A program made the position numbers and the translations under genes. From Patiria miniata (taxonomy: Eukaryota; Echinodermata; Asteroidea; Valvatida; Asterinidae), in contig NW_024037072.1 in assembly GCF_015706575.1 (NCBI RefSeq), positions 15,253,162 through 15,317,161 on the forward strand: a DNA stretch of 64,000 nucleotides. The letters are read 5' to 3'. This document shows, in pieces, positions 38,001 through 47,615 of the stretch. Numbering within the stretch: position 1 is the first letter of the stretch; every line of letters starts with the position of its first letter. The notes beneath the pieces are model-generated. The model saw nothing but the letters and a program-made list of their open reading frames with translations, did no database searches and was not told the DNA's origin.

Positions 38001-41000
38001 ATAGTGCAAACAGCAATTGACAGGCACCCCTTCTTTGTTTTTGTTTTTCTGAGCAAGATCACACAGCTTGAAGGAATTGGGGCTGGCCCTGTGCACTCCT
38101 GGGTGGGCCAGCAGCAGGATTTGAACCTGTTGCCCTATGAGCAGTCACAACCCCTAACCACTAGGCTACACTCTCCCATGGGTGAGTGAGTGCCAAATAG
38201 ATGAACAACAGAATAGTTTTGTTTACCATGGCCATAGGTATCTGCCCGAGGTCAATCGGCTGACCTGTGACAGTGAACAGCCTCTGTGTTTCATGGTCAA
38301 ACTTCCACGGCCGGTCGATCTTGCACATCACTTTATAGCGGATCCAACCGACGCTGGACTCAAACGGGAACGGCAGCGGAACATCAGGAATCTTAAAGGA
38401 AAACGGGAAGCGATGCTCCCCTTCTTCCAAGACACGCTTTCCACTGTCATCTAACAGAAGCAGTCACAAATGTACTATTAGCTTTTATTGTAATGCAATT
38501 AAAACAAAAGAACTACTGTTATTTGTTAACCTAGTACCCATCATCCAAATGGGGACTAGCCTTGGTCAAGGCGTTCGTCATTATTCGTCTGTACGCAATA
38601 AACGATCAGCGGCATCTCCTCGCTATACAGTGCATTAAAAATACAGTGGGAACAGCAACCTCATGCGGCCACTATATACAAATCATTTGGATCCAGACGA
38701 ACGCCTTGGTGCAATCGTCCACAAAAGCTTATTGTTTTTTCCAGCACATGATCTCGTATGCAAATACAGAAAAGTGTAGGCGGGGATAATATGTGGAGTG
38801 TCCAATCACACCTTGGTAAATCTTGACGTCATCAAATCACTTGCAGCCTATTCGCCCTTTGCGGACGTGTCAGAAACCCTAATTTTTGTGCATTGGCGCT
38901 GTGTGTACAGTGAGACATCGACACACAACGTGAGTGTATGTATAATGTACAGTTCATGTCCTAGTACTAGTCGCCAGTACCGCACGCTAACTATATGCAA
39001 GTTTCCATGCAACAATCGACCAATAAGAAAACAACTTTTAAGGTCAGCTAAGGCTAAATGAGCACCACCCCAAAACCTCACATGGACGACTGGACCAAGG
39101 CGTTCGTTCGTCTGGATCCAAATGATTCGCATAAAATAGTGGCCGCATGAGGTTGCTGTTGGCGCTGTATTTTTTAATGCACTGCATGCATAGCGAGGTT
39201 ATGCTGCCAATCGTTTCTGTGTACAAACGAATAATGATGAACGCCTTGACCAAGGCTAAATGGGGGTGCTCTTCAAAACTGACCATTATTATGCACAATA
39301 AAAATAAATACCGATTTTCACGGCGCATTATAATGGTTTTTGAGCTGGTTTTTTTCTTTTTTGGGTTGATGTCAGAACTCTATCCATTTATGGAAAAAAC
39401 TTACTGAACAAAATGTCTTTCCAAAAATCAGCCAGGGAGGGGCATGCCACTGCTGAAGAAGACGACCCCTATTTTTCCCAAATTTCCCAATTGCATCCAA
39501 AATGCTCAGAATTGGAAGTTCCAAGCCCAGGCCAGTGGTTCATTGCCATACATTTCTTCAGTTCCCCAATTTTATGGCTCTCAGAACTCTCTAATGTAGA
39601 ATATTTTGAGGGTATAACTTTTATTGATGAGCTCGGTGGATGGGTTTAGGCCTATTCACAGGTGTGCCCTCTTCATGCTCAAACATGTTGGCCCGCGTCA
39701 TGGCATGAATAAAACTCCTCCAATAGACCTTTATCATGCTGCCACCATTTCAGTCATGCTCCCTGTATCCAATAACAGTACTGACTTATGTTTTTTATGC
39801 AAAAAGGAACCAGACTGTTTTTCCTTCCAGCCTCGCTTCGATTACATTTTGAATGGAAATAATCAAGATGGCTGCAACATGATAATGGTCTATATGAGAG
39901 TCCAAAGAAATTACAGTCGACAGTCACTAGCACCCCTTGGGTAGGGCAATGGGGATGAGTGAAGGCCTTACCTTTCCCCCAGCAGGTGATTTTGTCCTTG
40001 AAGTATGTCTCGTTGCCCTCGTAAGTCTTTTTGTCGTCCCCTGACCCTTCACTCCAGTGAGTGTGAGCTTTGCCCTTAAATTTGATTTTGATTGCTATGG
40101 GGAGGAGGGACAAGGGAAAAAGACAAAAACAATGTTAGTTTTCTCTCGATTGTAGTTTTGTACTGTCTGTTCCAATTATTATACAGGACTGTCTTAGTGT
40201 ATTAGTAACTAAGTACAAACTATCCTTTTTTGATTTTCATCACGTGGAAATGAAAACAGTGCCATCTATGGAATGAACAAATCAAGAGTAGCTCACCCAG
40301 ATCGACTCAGTTTGATTAGCTCAGACATCCTTCTCGAGGCTCAACCGGGTCAGCCACCACAGATACGTCACATGCATGCATTGGTCATCCAAGAAGCGAA
40401 CCAAATATGGCGGCCGGACAGTGGAAATCTTGTGTGGATCCAAAAATCAACTTTATTTGAAGCCCAAAGATAATGTTTTTTTTTTTTTTTAATTTGTTGC
40501 GATTTTAGAGGCTATAATTCATGCCCAACTTTTTTTTTGGAGTTTTGCAATTGCCTGAAAAGCAGTAAACATGGTAAATCTCAAACTAACCAAGTCCAAA
40601 ACGGGCATTTTTATCAGTGGCTACTGGCTACGGCTGCGGCTACAGACATCACGTGAAGATCGTGATTGCCCATTAGCCCAGCTGTCGTGGCTAACCCATC
40701 TGGCTTTACCCATGTCAAGCCGGTCGAGCTACTCGAACACACCTACAAACAATGTATAAAGCTATGGGTTGTGACATCACAACTCGGCCCAAATTTGCTA
40801 TCAAAAGAGGACAGCATGAACCTGCCGAGTGCTGAGATTGCACTACCTCCATGGTTGCATCATAATATTAGCATGAATTGCTTTTCCTCAAATACGTTAA
40901 ATACCTAAGATGCCTTGGTTCTTGGTTGGTTCTTCTCCTAAATACTCCACGTGGGAGTTTATACAGGTCGGAAACACCGGGGCAAACCCCTTCTCTTAGC

Positions 41001-42672
41001 GATTAAGTGTTTACTGGGTTCTTTGACATGCATTTAAATACAACACACGGGACCTACGGCTTAACGTCCCATCCGAAGGACGAAGCAATAATGGTTAAGT
41101 GCCTTGCTTAAGAGCACAAGTGTCCGCTGGCGGGCTCGAACCCACGTCACTGTTGCCTCTGAAACACCAGAACATGAGTCCGGTGCTCTTAACCGCTAGG
41201 CCATGACACTCCATGCCTTGATAGTAGAAATTCTTGAACGTAAAACTATTAAGAAAACATTACATTTCATAACATTACAACTGGATCTCAGATGAAACCC
41301 TTATTGCCTGGATTTCAGATGGCATACATGTATCCTCCTGACATATTCATCTATTTACTGTGCACTGTCACACTAGAAAAAGGCAGTAGCGTAGTTTATG
41401 ATAATATTGGACTCGCCAAATAGCTGGTGGTGTTAGTTGCAAAGCAATAGGAACGCTCTGGAGAGAGGGTGGGTTTTTTACATATTCGGGACATTTGGTG
41501 TGAAATGCGGATGACATGCAGAAATGCGGTAAATCATGCACAAATGCGGGGTTGATCACATGTACATCTAAGGCACGTGGGTGTCTTCTAATTCACATCC
41601 ACATAGGGCATCAACTGGAATAGGGTGTTTGATGGTAATATGCGCCATCTTGCCCGCGGGGCAGTTTTACTCGCGTTGCTGTGTGCGCATCGTCAATGGA
41701 AATCTTTGGCGCTTCCAAGTCATCATACGGTCATTCCAAAATGCGCCTGCGTCTAGCAACACGTGTTTTTTTTGCCCCGTGAGCAAGTGCATATTACCGT
41801 GAAACACCTTATTTAGTGGATGTTGTACTTTCAAGGCCCTATACTAAAGAAATAGAAAGAATGTCGCAACCTGACACTGCCTTTTTCTTCATATCATCTT
41901 AATGATGGCATCCATGATGAAGGTCAGTCATTGAAAAAATGACGACAAGACATGAATCTGGGACTGAGAAACATTTCCAATTTTGTTAAAAAATACTTTT
42001 AAATTTTTTTTCTTGACTCTCCCATGGAGGAACTTCCTCCATGACTCTCCACAGACTTTGTACACAACCACTGAAGTGGTGTTAGGTCAGGTTGTAATAT
42101 TCTTTCCAAAGAATAAATGGTCATGATCTGGAGTTATTGGAAAGGAAGGTTGCTTGCGGTTGCAGAAGGCATTTAACGATGATAAAATTCATTCAAGCAC
42201 CTGTCAAAAGAAGTCTGAGTAACTAGGACTCTAGGAATTGCCTTTTTTAACATTTGGACCTCGCCCGACCATGTCTCCAAATGTTAAAAAAGGCGATTCA
42301 TAGAGTCCAAGTTACTCGGACTATAAATAATTCAAGAGTTAGAACTTAAGAAGGGTGAAGGGCACTTCTAGAATTATAAGGCACCATAAGGCTATAACGG
42401 AAAGGTGCCTTCTGATTCTAGAAGTAGGTGAAGGGGTCCTCAACTATCAGACACTATCGCCAATTGAACACTACACCATTCATCCATTCCTAGTCCAAGG
42501 CCGCGCCAAGGGCGTGTCAATTTAAATTTTGTTTACGTTTTTACGCACATTTGACATCATCCTTCGGTGCTGCCAAAACTATCTTGATGTAACCGCTGAT
42601 GACGTCGCCAGAGCTGAACACATCCAAGTCGTCTCCGTCGAAAACTATCACAAATGTTTTTAATTTCCCCAT
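29039..42672 (-). CDS. Alpha-arrestin (ARRDC2/3/4-like), copy 2, full tail, exon 7 acceptor lost
   Basis: Exons on the minus strand: 42672-42549, 40094-39972, 38450-38227, 34380-34198, 31966-31778, 30907-30775, (30700-30622) and 29802-29039. Exons 1-4 and 6 match copy 1 in length; exon 5 is one codon longer (FSSSGRH against YSSGRH). The last residue of exon 3 is Met instead of Lys. The last exon encodes 253 residues: LPPPSYEV (PPxY), then about 15 nine-residue GYPPPAGAQ-like repeats and an acidic end. Oddity: the base change at 30700/30701 turns the exon 7 acceptor TAAG of copy 1 into TAAT. Exon 7 is 78 nt with symmetric phase, so skipping it keeps frame (exon 6 G plus exon 8 TT gives Val) and yields 579 residues; with exon 7 the protein would be 605. 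Domain assignments are as for copy 1. The proline/tyrosine/glycine tail resembles the flexible tails of annexin A7 or squid rhodopsin in composition only. Confidence 0.87.
29140..29580 (-). repeat. Coding minisatellite of arrestin tail, copy 2
   Basis: About fifteen 27-bp units encode GYPPPAGAQ and variants (SYPPPAGAQ, GYPPPDGAQ, VVNQPTAGAQ). A higher-order block including VVNQPTAGAQ occurs twice, a sign of unequal exchange. Unit length is a multiple of three, so length changes keep frame. Confidence 0.88.
30105..30589. mobile_element. TTAA-type MITE, old copy, arrestin copy 2 intron 7
   Basis: Counterpart of 5001-5455, with a small internal indel difference (an extra CCATAGGTGTGTAATCGACT stretch). 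The central palindrome is absent here too. Confidence 0.7.
31190..31434. mobile_element. GGCC-A(n) type MITE, arrestin copy 2 intron 5
   Basis: Counterpart of 6087-6344 with a better preserved left end. It is flanked by TTA, as in the elements at 22664 and 50141. Confidence 0.68.
32129..32653. mobile_element. TTAA-type MITE, copy 2-only, arrestin intron 4
   Basis: TTAA then AGGGAATGTACATCATT at the left, and TTTTCCCT then TTAA at the right. Copy 1 has one TTAA there (TCATTTAACAAAG). It carries the central palindrome at 32466-32493. It is inserted in the opposite orientation to 35653. Confidence 0.92.
32729..32904. mobile_element. MITE with TAGACC ends, copy 2
   Basis: Counterpart of 7081-7256 at the same position of the duplicated segment. 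Confidence 0.72.
32910..33345 (+). mobile_element. LINE 3' end, copy 2 counterpart
   Basis: Same ORF end, AT-rich trailer and ATG-repeat tail as 7262-7694; inserted before the duplication. Confidence 0.63.
34527..35145. repeat. AAGCTTGC array, copy 2, expanded
   Basis: Same unit as 9588-10015 but with about 190 bp more. The ACCAAAAATGCAAAATAGGG module appears three times instead of two. The palindromic core allows hairpins and slippage. Confidence 0.88.
35653..36178. mobile_element. TTAA-type MITE, copy 2-only, first of a head-to-tail pair
   Basis: TTAA/AGGGAATATTATACAAC to TACATTCCCT/TTAA. Copy 1 has the single site ATCCTTAATTGGG. The central palindrome is at 35815-35842 (CCAACGGTGGTCGG arm, perfect). 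Confidence 0.93.
36183..36707. mobile_element. TTAA-type MITE, copy 2-only, second of a head-to-tail pair
   Basis: Shares the middle TTAA (36179-36182) with the preceding element and ends CATTCCCT/TTAA. The palindrome at 36343-36370 has one mismatched pair (GGTGG arm against CCAGC). Confidence 0.93.
38045..38177 (-). mobile_element. tRNA-derived SINE, copy 2 intron 3
   Basis: Counterpart of 14485-14630 with the same A and B boxes. Confidence 0.85.
38563..38711. mobile_element. MITE with CAAGGCGTTCGTC ends, copy 2
   Basis: Counterpart of 15023-15173. Confidence 0.78.
39091..39259. mobile_element. MITE with CAAGGCGTTCGTC ends, inverted, copy 2
   Basis: Counterpart of 15734-15899. Confidence 0.78.
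39723..39893. mobile_element. MITE with TAGACC ends, copy 2 intron 2
   Basis: Counterpart of 16373-16543. Confidence 0.72.
40913..41211 (-). mobile_element. tRNA-derived SINE, copy 2 intron 1
   Basis: Counterpart of 17572-17872; same boxes, core and tail. Confidence 0.82.
41855..42105. mobile_element. MITE with TTGCAACCTGAC ends, copy 2
   Basis: Counterpart of 18502-18749. Confidence 0.8.
42212..42321. mobile_element. Foldback element, copy 2
   Basis: Counterpart of 18857-18965 with a few substitutions in the arms. Confidence 0.85.
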
Positions 42673-42967
42673 GATACTTAGATTATTTTAGTTTACGCTG
42701 GGCGCACATATGCACATCAATGTCATGCACATCAAAGTACATGCAGACCTCGATTTCAAGTTATGTTGCAGGGTCCGACCAGCGCAGCCGGCCGTACGCT
42801 TCGCTCATGCCGCAGCCTAGTCTAGCATAGCAGTACACATGCAGTGTGTCAAGCGCATAGCTAGCTGTACGTGCAGTACATGCAGCTTCTTTTGTCAACA
42901 TCATAATAATATCCGGGGCATGCAGTACACACGTGACGTGACCTCCTCAACAGCTGAGAGTTCGCAA

Positions 42968-43864
42968 CGGTCCCACGTCCTCCTGAAGCGCTTCAGCATC
43001 TAGCCCATGTTTTTTTTTTTTTGGGGGGGGGGGGGTTGATTAAAATAAGATGTGTTGCGCAAAAATAAATAACAAAGATAAGACAACCTGAAATTCACAT
43101 TCATTTTCCATGTTTTTGTTATGCTCTTAGATCAATTTAAACATGAGATCAGACATTAAATTATTTAAAAACTAATTTTCCCCATTGTATAGGCCCCCTT
43201 TTATATTCAGGCCACACACAAAATGGGCTGGGAGTTGGACTGGCGGTTTGAATACAGAAAATTCTACATTCAAACCGCCTGGCGTGAGCGTTCCGAGCTT
43301 GTACATGATGCTTGAACTTATTTTCATCCTATTTACTTATATTCAGTGGCTACGCAGTTCTGATTCATTATGCTCACCGATAGGTGTACTACGTGTTTCC
43401 TAATCATTATGTTCCTAAAGATTACTAAGTCAAAATGTATACATTTCAAAGGTCGACAGTAACCAGCATAAAACCTTTCCCACAGCACATACAATTCAAA
43501 CTAACAAAACAAAACAAAACAAAACAACAAATAACAGGGCAAAGACACACAATACCTGTCCGAATTTCAAATGAATTTAGTCACGACTCACAGAAGTACA
43601 AATGGAACTCTATTAAAGCCTCTTTTGCAGTATCAAAGTTGCTATTTCAAACAGAGTATGCAGGGCTATACATTTCACAATTAGTTGCCTTATATGCAAA
43701 GTATAATTTCCCAATTTAATTGTGCAGTGTACTGATGGGTAGTTCAATTAAATCAGCAAAAACAAACATGGTTAAAGCATGTTATCAGAAAGTATCACTT
43801 GATGATTGCCTATTTTGCAAATACTAAATAGAAATTGGTTATTTATAAAAAAAAATATTATAAA
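42968..43864. other. Unique sequence between arrestin copy 2 and GLMP
   Basis: The homology to copy 1 stops at about 42967. The stretch holds a G-run (43023-43034), a short inverted pair around GGCGGTTTGAATACAGAAAA / TCAAACCGCC (43244-43280) and AT-rich sequence. No exon was recognised. Confidence 0.6.
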
Positions 43865-44839
43865 TTTATTTAAGTGAAAATCACAAAAAGTACAGATTAT
43901 GTACAAAAAATAACTCTTCTATAACCTTATTAATTGTTAATTGCACAACAGAAAGCTCAAGTTGGCTTCCCCCAAATTCTGAGAGGATGGGGGGAGGGGT
44001 GAAAGGTAGGCACATGCCTTGGACGATGGGCGATGGGGAGTGGGGGGAATCCCCCTGTGCCCATCCATGCCTACCCGTACCCATGCCTTGATGTAATTCA
44101 TCTTTAATGTCTATTCAACTACAATGAAACATATTGACCTTTTGTGAGTTTGTGAGTTTTTTTTTAAACGAAATTAGAATAAAGTATAACCTTCATTGGG
44201 AAACAAAGGTCTGTTGAACAGATGTTGGACAATAGTAAAGGTTAAACTATACCAAAGTGAGCTTTAAATTTTTTTTTTAGAGATCCATCTGACCTACAAG
44301 AAAGTAACATGTCTGATTTCGGCAATACAATTAATACAATACTCTTACAAAACTTTTCATTTAATGGAGTTGAAAAATATAATTTGTTAAATTCCTATAT
44401 TACCACTACTTTGTTAACAAGTTACTCCAAGGTTTGTACAGGCTCCTAAACAAGTCCATTTTTTCTACACTGACACTGTTCAACTGAAGCAAATGACGAC
44501 ACAAATGTATGGGCATGAATAATAACTTAAACTTACAAAAATACTACTCCAGCACTTTACAAGTCTTTTACAGTGTACATTGCCGGTATCAAAAATATCT
44601 CATATTCAACATACCCAAAGCTTCTTATCATTGTGTTGTACATGTATAACACAATTTTGTTATTAGAAAGGACCAATTAGGGTAACTCGCGCTAGCCTAA
44701 GGAGAAAAACAAAATGAAATGACAACTTTAAGATTGGCACAAAAATATCATATGATGAAAGGCAAGTCTTTATGAGTCAAATTAAGAAACTCAAAATTTT
44801 GATTGAAATAATGTATTCAGCTTCTTTTTCTAGTCATAT

Positions 44840-45000
44840 TTGTGTACCATTGAGTTGTAAATACATCAATCACAGGTCATGTCCAATTACAATTCAAGAG
44901 ACATGTCGTTTTCACAGTTCATTTAAAAAGCTTGTCGTATGACTTGAGACAGATTAAAATATTTTTTTGATTGACTTGTCACGACTTGTGATGACTTTAT
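44840..45000. repeat. Dispersed CAAGTCACAAG-type repeat, first copy
   Basis: It contains GACTTGTCACGACTTGTGATGA and related words, also seen at 48040-48200 and 58490-58690 in the other orientation. It is degenerate, and the boundaries are uncertain. Confidence 0.5.
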
Positions 45001-45447
45001 TAGAACAATGGCAGCTAGTAAATGGATTGGCTCCGATGGACCACATGCATGATCAGCAGATGGTATGTTGTGACCACATTTGAGCGCTCCATTGGAGTGA
45101 CACACTGCAACACTGCATACACACACGTTTACGTTGCATACCTAGTGTGGACATTCCTTTGTTTTCGAGGAGTTAACAAAAACCATATAAAAAAGCCAAT
45201 TTTTACTCACACTATGAAAACTCTTTCAACCCATTGTTTTTTAACTACAGTTCCCTCGAGTGTTTCTCTTCATTTTGCAACGGATAAACCTAAACCCCAA
45301 ATGCCTCTAAACCTGTTTCCCAGAGAGGGGAAACCTTGTGTGGACATGGGCAAGTCCACACAACGTATTTGAAACCTGGTTTATGTGAACATCTTTTGTT
45401 CGGAAGTCCACACAGTGAATGCCATGCTTGTTCACACAACCATCTTC

Positions 45448-45630
45448 GTAAACACCAGCAATCGTGGACCCCCTTTTGTCCCGAATCCTCATTTCTCTGT
45501 TTGTACTCTTTTTAGCAACAGCTCTTATTGGTTTTGTACACGAATTTCAATCGTGGACGTTCGGTCAACCGTGGACGTATTGTTTCTGCCCTAACCCTTT
45601 TGTCCTAGGTCCACGATTGCTGGTGTTTAC
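45448..45630. mobile_element. MITE with GTAAACACCAGCAATCG ends
   Basis: GTAAACACCAGCAATCGTGG and CCACGATTGCTGGTGTTTAC are exact inverses bounding 183 bp. Inner ATCGTGGACG and ACCGTGGACG words repeat the end motif. Confidence 0.88.
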
Positions 45631-45839
45631 ATACTCGGCCTTACATATACTTGTGGGGAAGACCTTTGATTCCCTCCTTTTGTTCTTCTTTGTTCCTACT
45701 GAAATCTCAAACTCCATAGCTTTTCCTTTATGGGGCAGATAGATTTGTAGTAGACTTCCTTTGGGGTGTATTGTTCTATTACTTTTTATAGGTAAAGGTA
45801 GAAGGTAAAGGGGGACGAGCCTGTGTTCATAGGAATGGA

Positions 45840-46102
45840 GTGCCCATCTCTCTTTCATTAGCGATTGGGCCAGACTCATATGCTGCTGTGGGGGGATCGC
45901 CACACCTCCTCCACAGCGAGTCTGTTACCTTCCCAGCATTGAATAATGCCGGTACCCATTTAACACCTTACACCTGGGTTGAGAGGAGTAATTGAGGTAA
46001 AGCGCCTTACTCGAGGGCACAACACGCATGGCCACGGTGGGGCTCGAACCCACAACCTCTCGATCATGAATCCTGTGCTCCACCGCTAGACCACACGTGC
46101 CC
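45840..46102 (-). mobile_element. tRNA-derived SINE downstream of GLMP
   Basis: The minus strand starts GGGCACGTGTGGTCTAGCGG (A box TGGTCTAGCGG), has the B box GGGTTCGAGCCC, then GTAAGGCGCTTTACC and GGGTACCGGC...GCTGGGAAGGTAACAG. It may extend further left, to about 45780. Confidence 0.83.
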
Positions 46103-46137
46103 ATAGTGGGTATAAAATTACGTTTTATACCCACTAT
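46103..46137. repeat. Perfect 15-bp-arm palindrome
   Basis: ATAGTGGGTATAAAA and TTTTATACCCACTAT flank a 5-base loop, directly at the 5' end of the SINE. Confidence 0.9.
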
Positions 46138-46869
46138 TAAAAAGCAACCCTGTACATGCACACTCAGGTTTGCGCACATACAGTGTGAAGTACGCATTAC
46201 TAATTTTATTCTGATTGTCCACAATCTCACCGTGTCCTTGCATTTGTTTAATCCTGCAGAATGGCATTCGCTGAAGCATTGTAAGCAATGCATTTGAATG
46301 TTACTCCCAGTGTGGTCTCCCCAAACCCTCATTTTGTAACTTTTAAGAGGATACTTATGAATAGAGTCCTTATAACGACATATATTTTAAACGTTTTGAC
46401 AATCGTACTGACGATTACTTCTCAAGAGGCTATATTCTTTTGGTGTGCGAGGGCACTTGTAATGCCGATATGGGGGTACAACAGTGGAAAAATTGTGTTT
46501 ATTGAAGCAGTTTATTATAAACTTTACTTCAATGAAATGTTAACAGATTTTCGAAATGCAGTTGATAACATTGAATTCACATTTGTGAATGCAATACCCC
46601 AGAATGGCGTCGCTGAGGCGTCCTCATTCGGTTAAAAATATGACCTACTGCACTCACTGATCTCCATAAAAATCTGGATAGCCCACTGGCTCTTAGAAGT
46701 GAAGTCACCATCCACCATATTACCACTCCCAGAACAATGGAATTTGAAACAAATCCATCCAAATTTAACCACAATCTTTACCTATTTTATAAAATGAATT
46801 GTTTTTTAAACAGTGCAAATAAATTTGTAACTTATTTTTTTTTTACAAAATACTTTAATTCTTGTTTAA

Positions 46870-47384
46870 AGGGAATATACAACATTTGCAAACATCGAAA
46901 AATAAAACTACCAAGTTTTTGCGAAATACCTTAATAGGATGTTGGTAAATGACAGTCTAAAGCATCCTGTAAAATTATGGCACCTGGTATACTGTCATTT
47001 TCAAGAAAAGTGGTATTTTTGTATCAATTTCCAACGCTGATCGGCCGATCAGCGTTGGAAACAACTGGCTTTTTTTTCAAATACTGGACCCAATTGACCA
47101 TTGCACTTGTTTGCAATCGATTACAAACCTATGAACGGGTACGAGCCAGCTAGACTGGTTCCCTGACCTTACAATTCCCCAATGTATGTAAACTGCTCTG
47201 TTTCTTCTTATATGGAGTCAGGGAACCAGACTACAGGAAAATTATCGTTTTTCTTGGTTTTTATAGCATTTTCGAACCCAAAACCTCAAAAAAGTCAGTG
47301 TAACTATATTTGCTTTATATTTCCAACCCCCCAATTCCATCCATTTCTGAAAATTACAGCAAAAGCAAATGATGTATATTCCCT
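46870..47384. mobile_element. TTAA-type MITE in GLMP downstream region
   Basis: TTAA/AGGGAATATACAACATTTGC to GTATATTCCCT/TTAA, 515 bp. Its perfect 28-bp central palindrome (47031-47058) has the arm CCAACGCTGATCGG. It is nearly identical to 57540-58055. The TTAA target fits piggyBac or Kolobok-type transposases; no coding capacity. Confidence 0.92.
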
Positions 47385-47615
47385 TTAAAGTTAAATTATA
47401 TAAGTACGATGGGGGTGGTTATACTGGTACCCGTATCATATCAAAATTAAGAGATTCGGAACCAGTGCGCAGCTTCAAATGTGTGTACAGCGTGCAATAG
47501 CCGATGAGTAACCAAATTTTTCAACACGGAGACCAGTGATTGAACTGCCTTTTCATTCTAACTATCCCAGACCATAAAAAAAACCTTGGAATTGGAAAGA
47601 AAAAATTGTCTCTGT

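Larger units (their letters stand above)
24511..42967. repeat. Large segmental duplicate, copy 2
   Basis: Direct-orientation copy of 1-19654. Its left end may lie further left, because the matching sequence upstream of base 1 is not in the window. It carries four insertions that copy 1 lacks (26601-27083, 32129-32653, 35653-36178, 36183-36707) and lacks four that copy 1 has. This pattern fits a young duplication or two uncollapsed haplotypes. Confidence 0.93.
43865..47615 (-). other. Probable long 3' UTR or downstream flank of GLMP
   Basis: There is no recognisable coding exon here. A minus-strand AATAAA (TTTATT at 43865-43870) sits in an AT-rich stretch and could end a 3.7 kb 3' UTR. The region holds a SINE (45840-46102), two inverted-repeat elements (45448-45630 and 46870-47384) and a short perfect palindrome (46103-46137). 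The extent of the transcript is inference. Confidence 0.3.
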
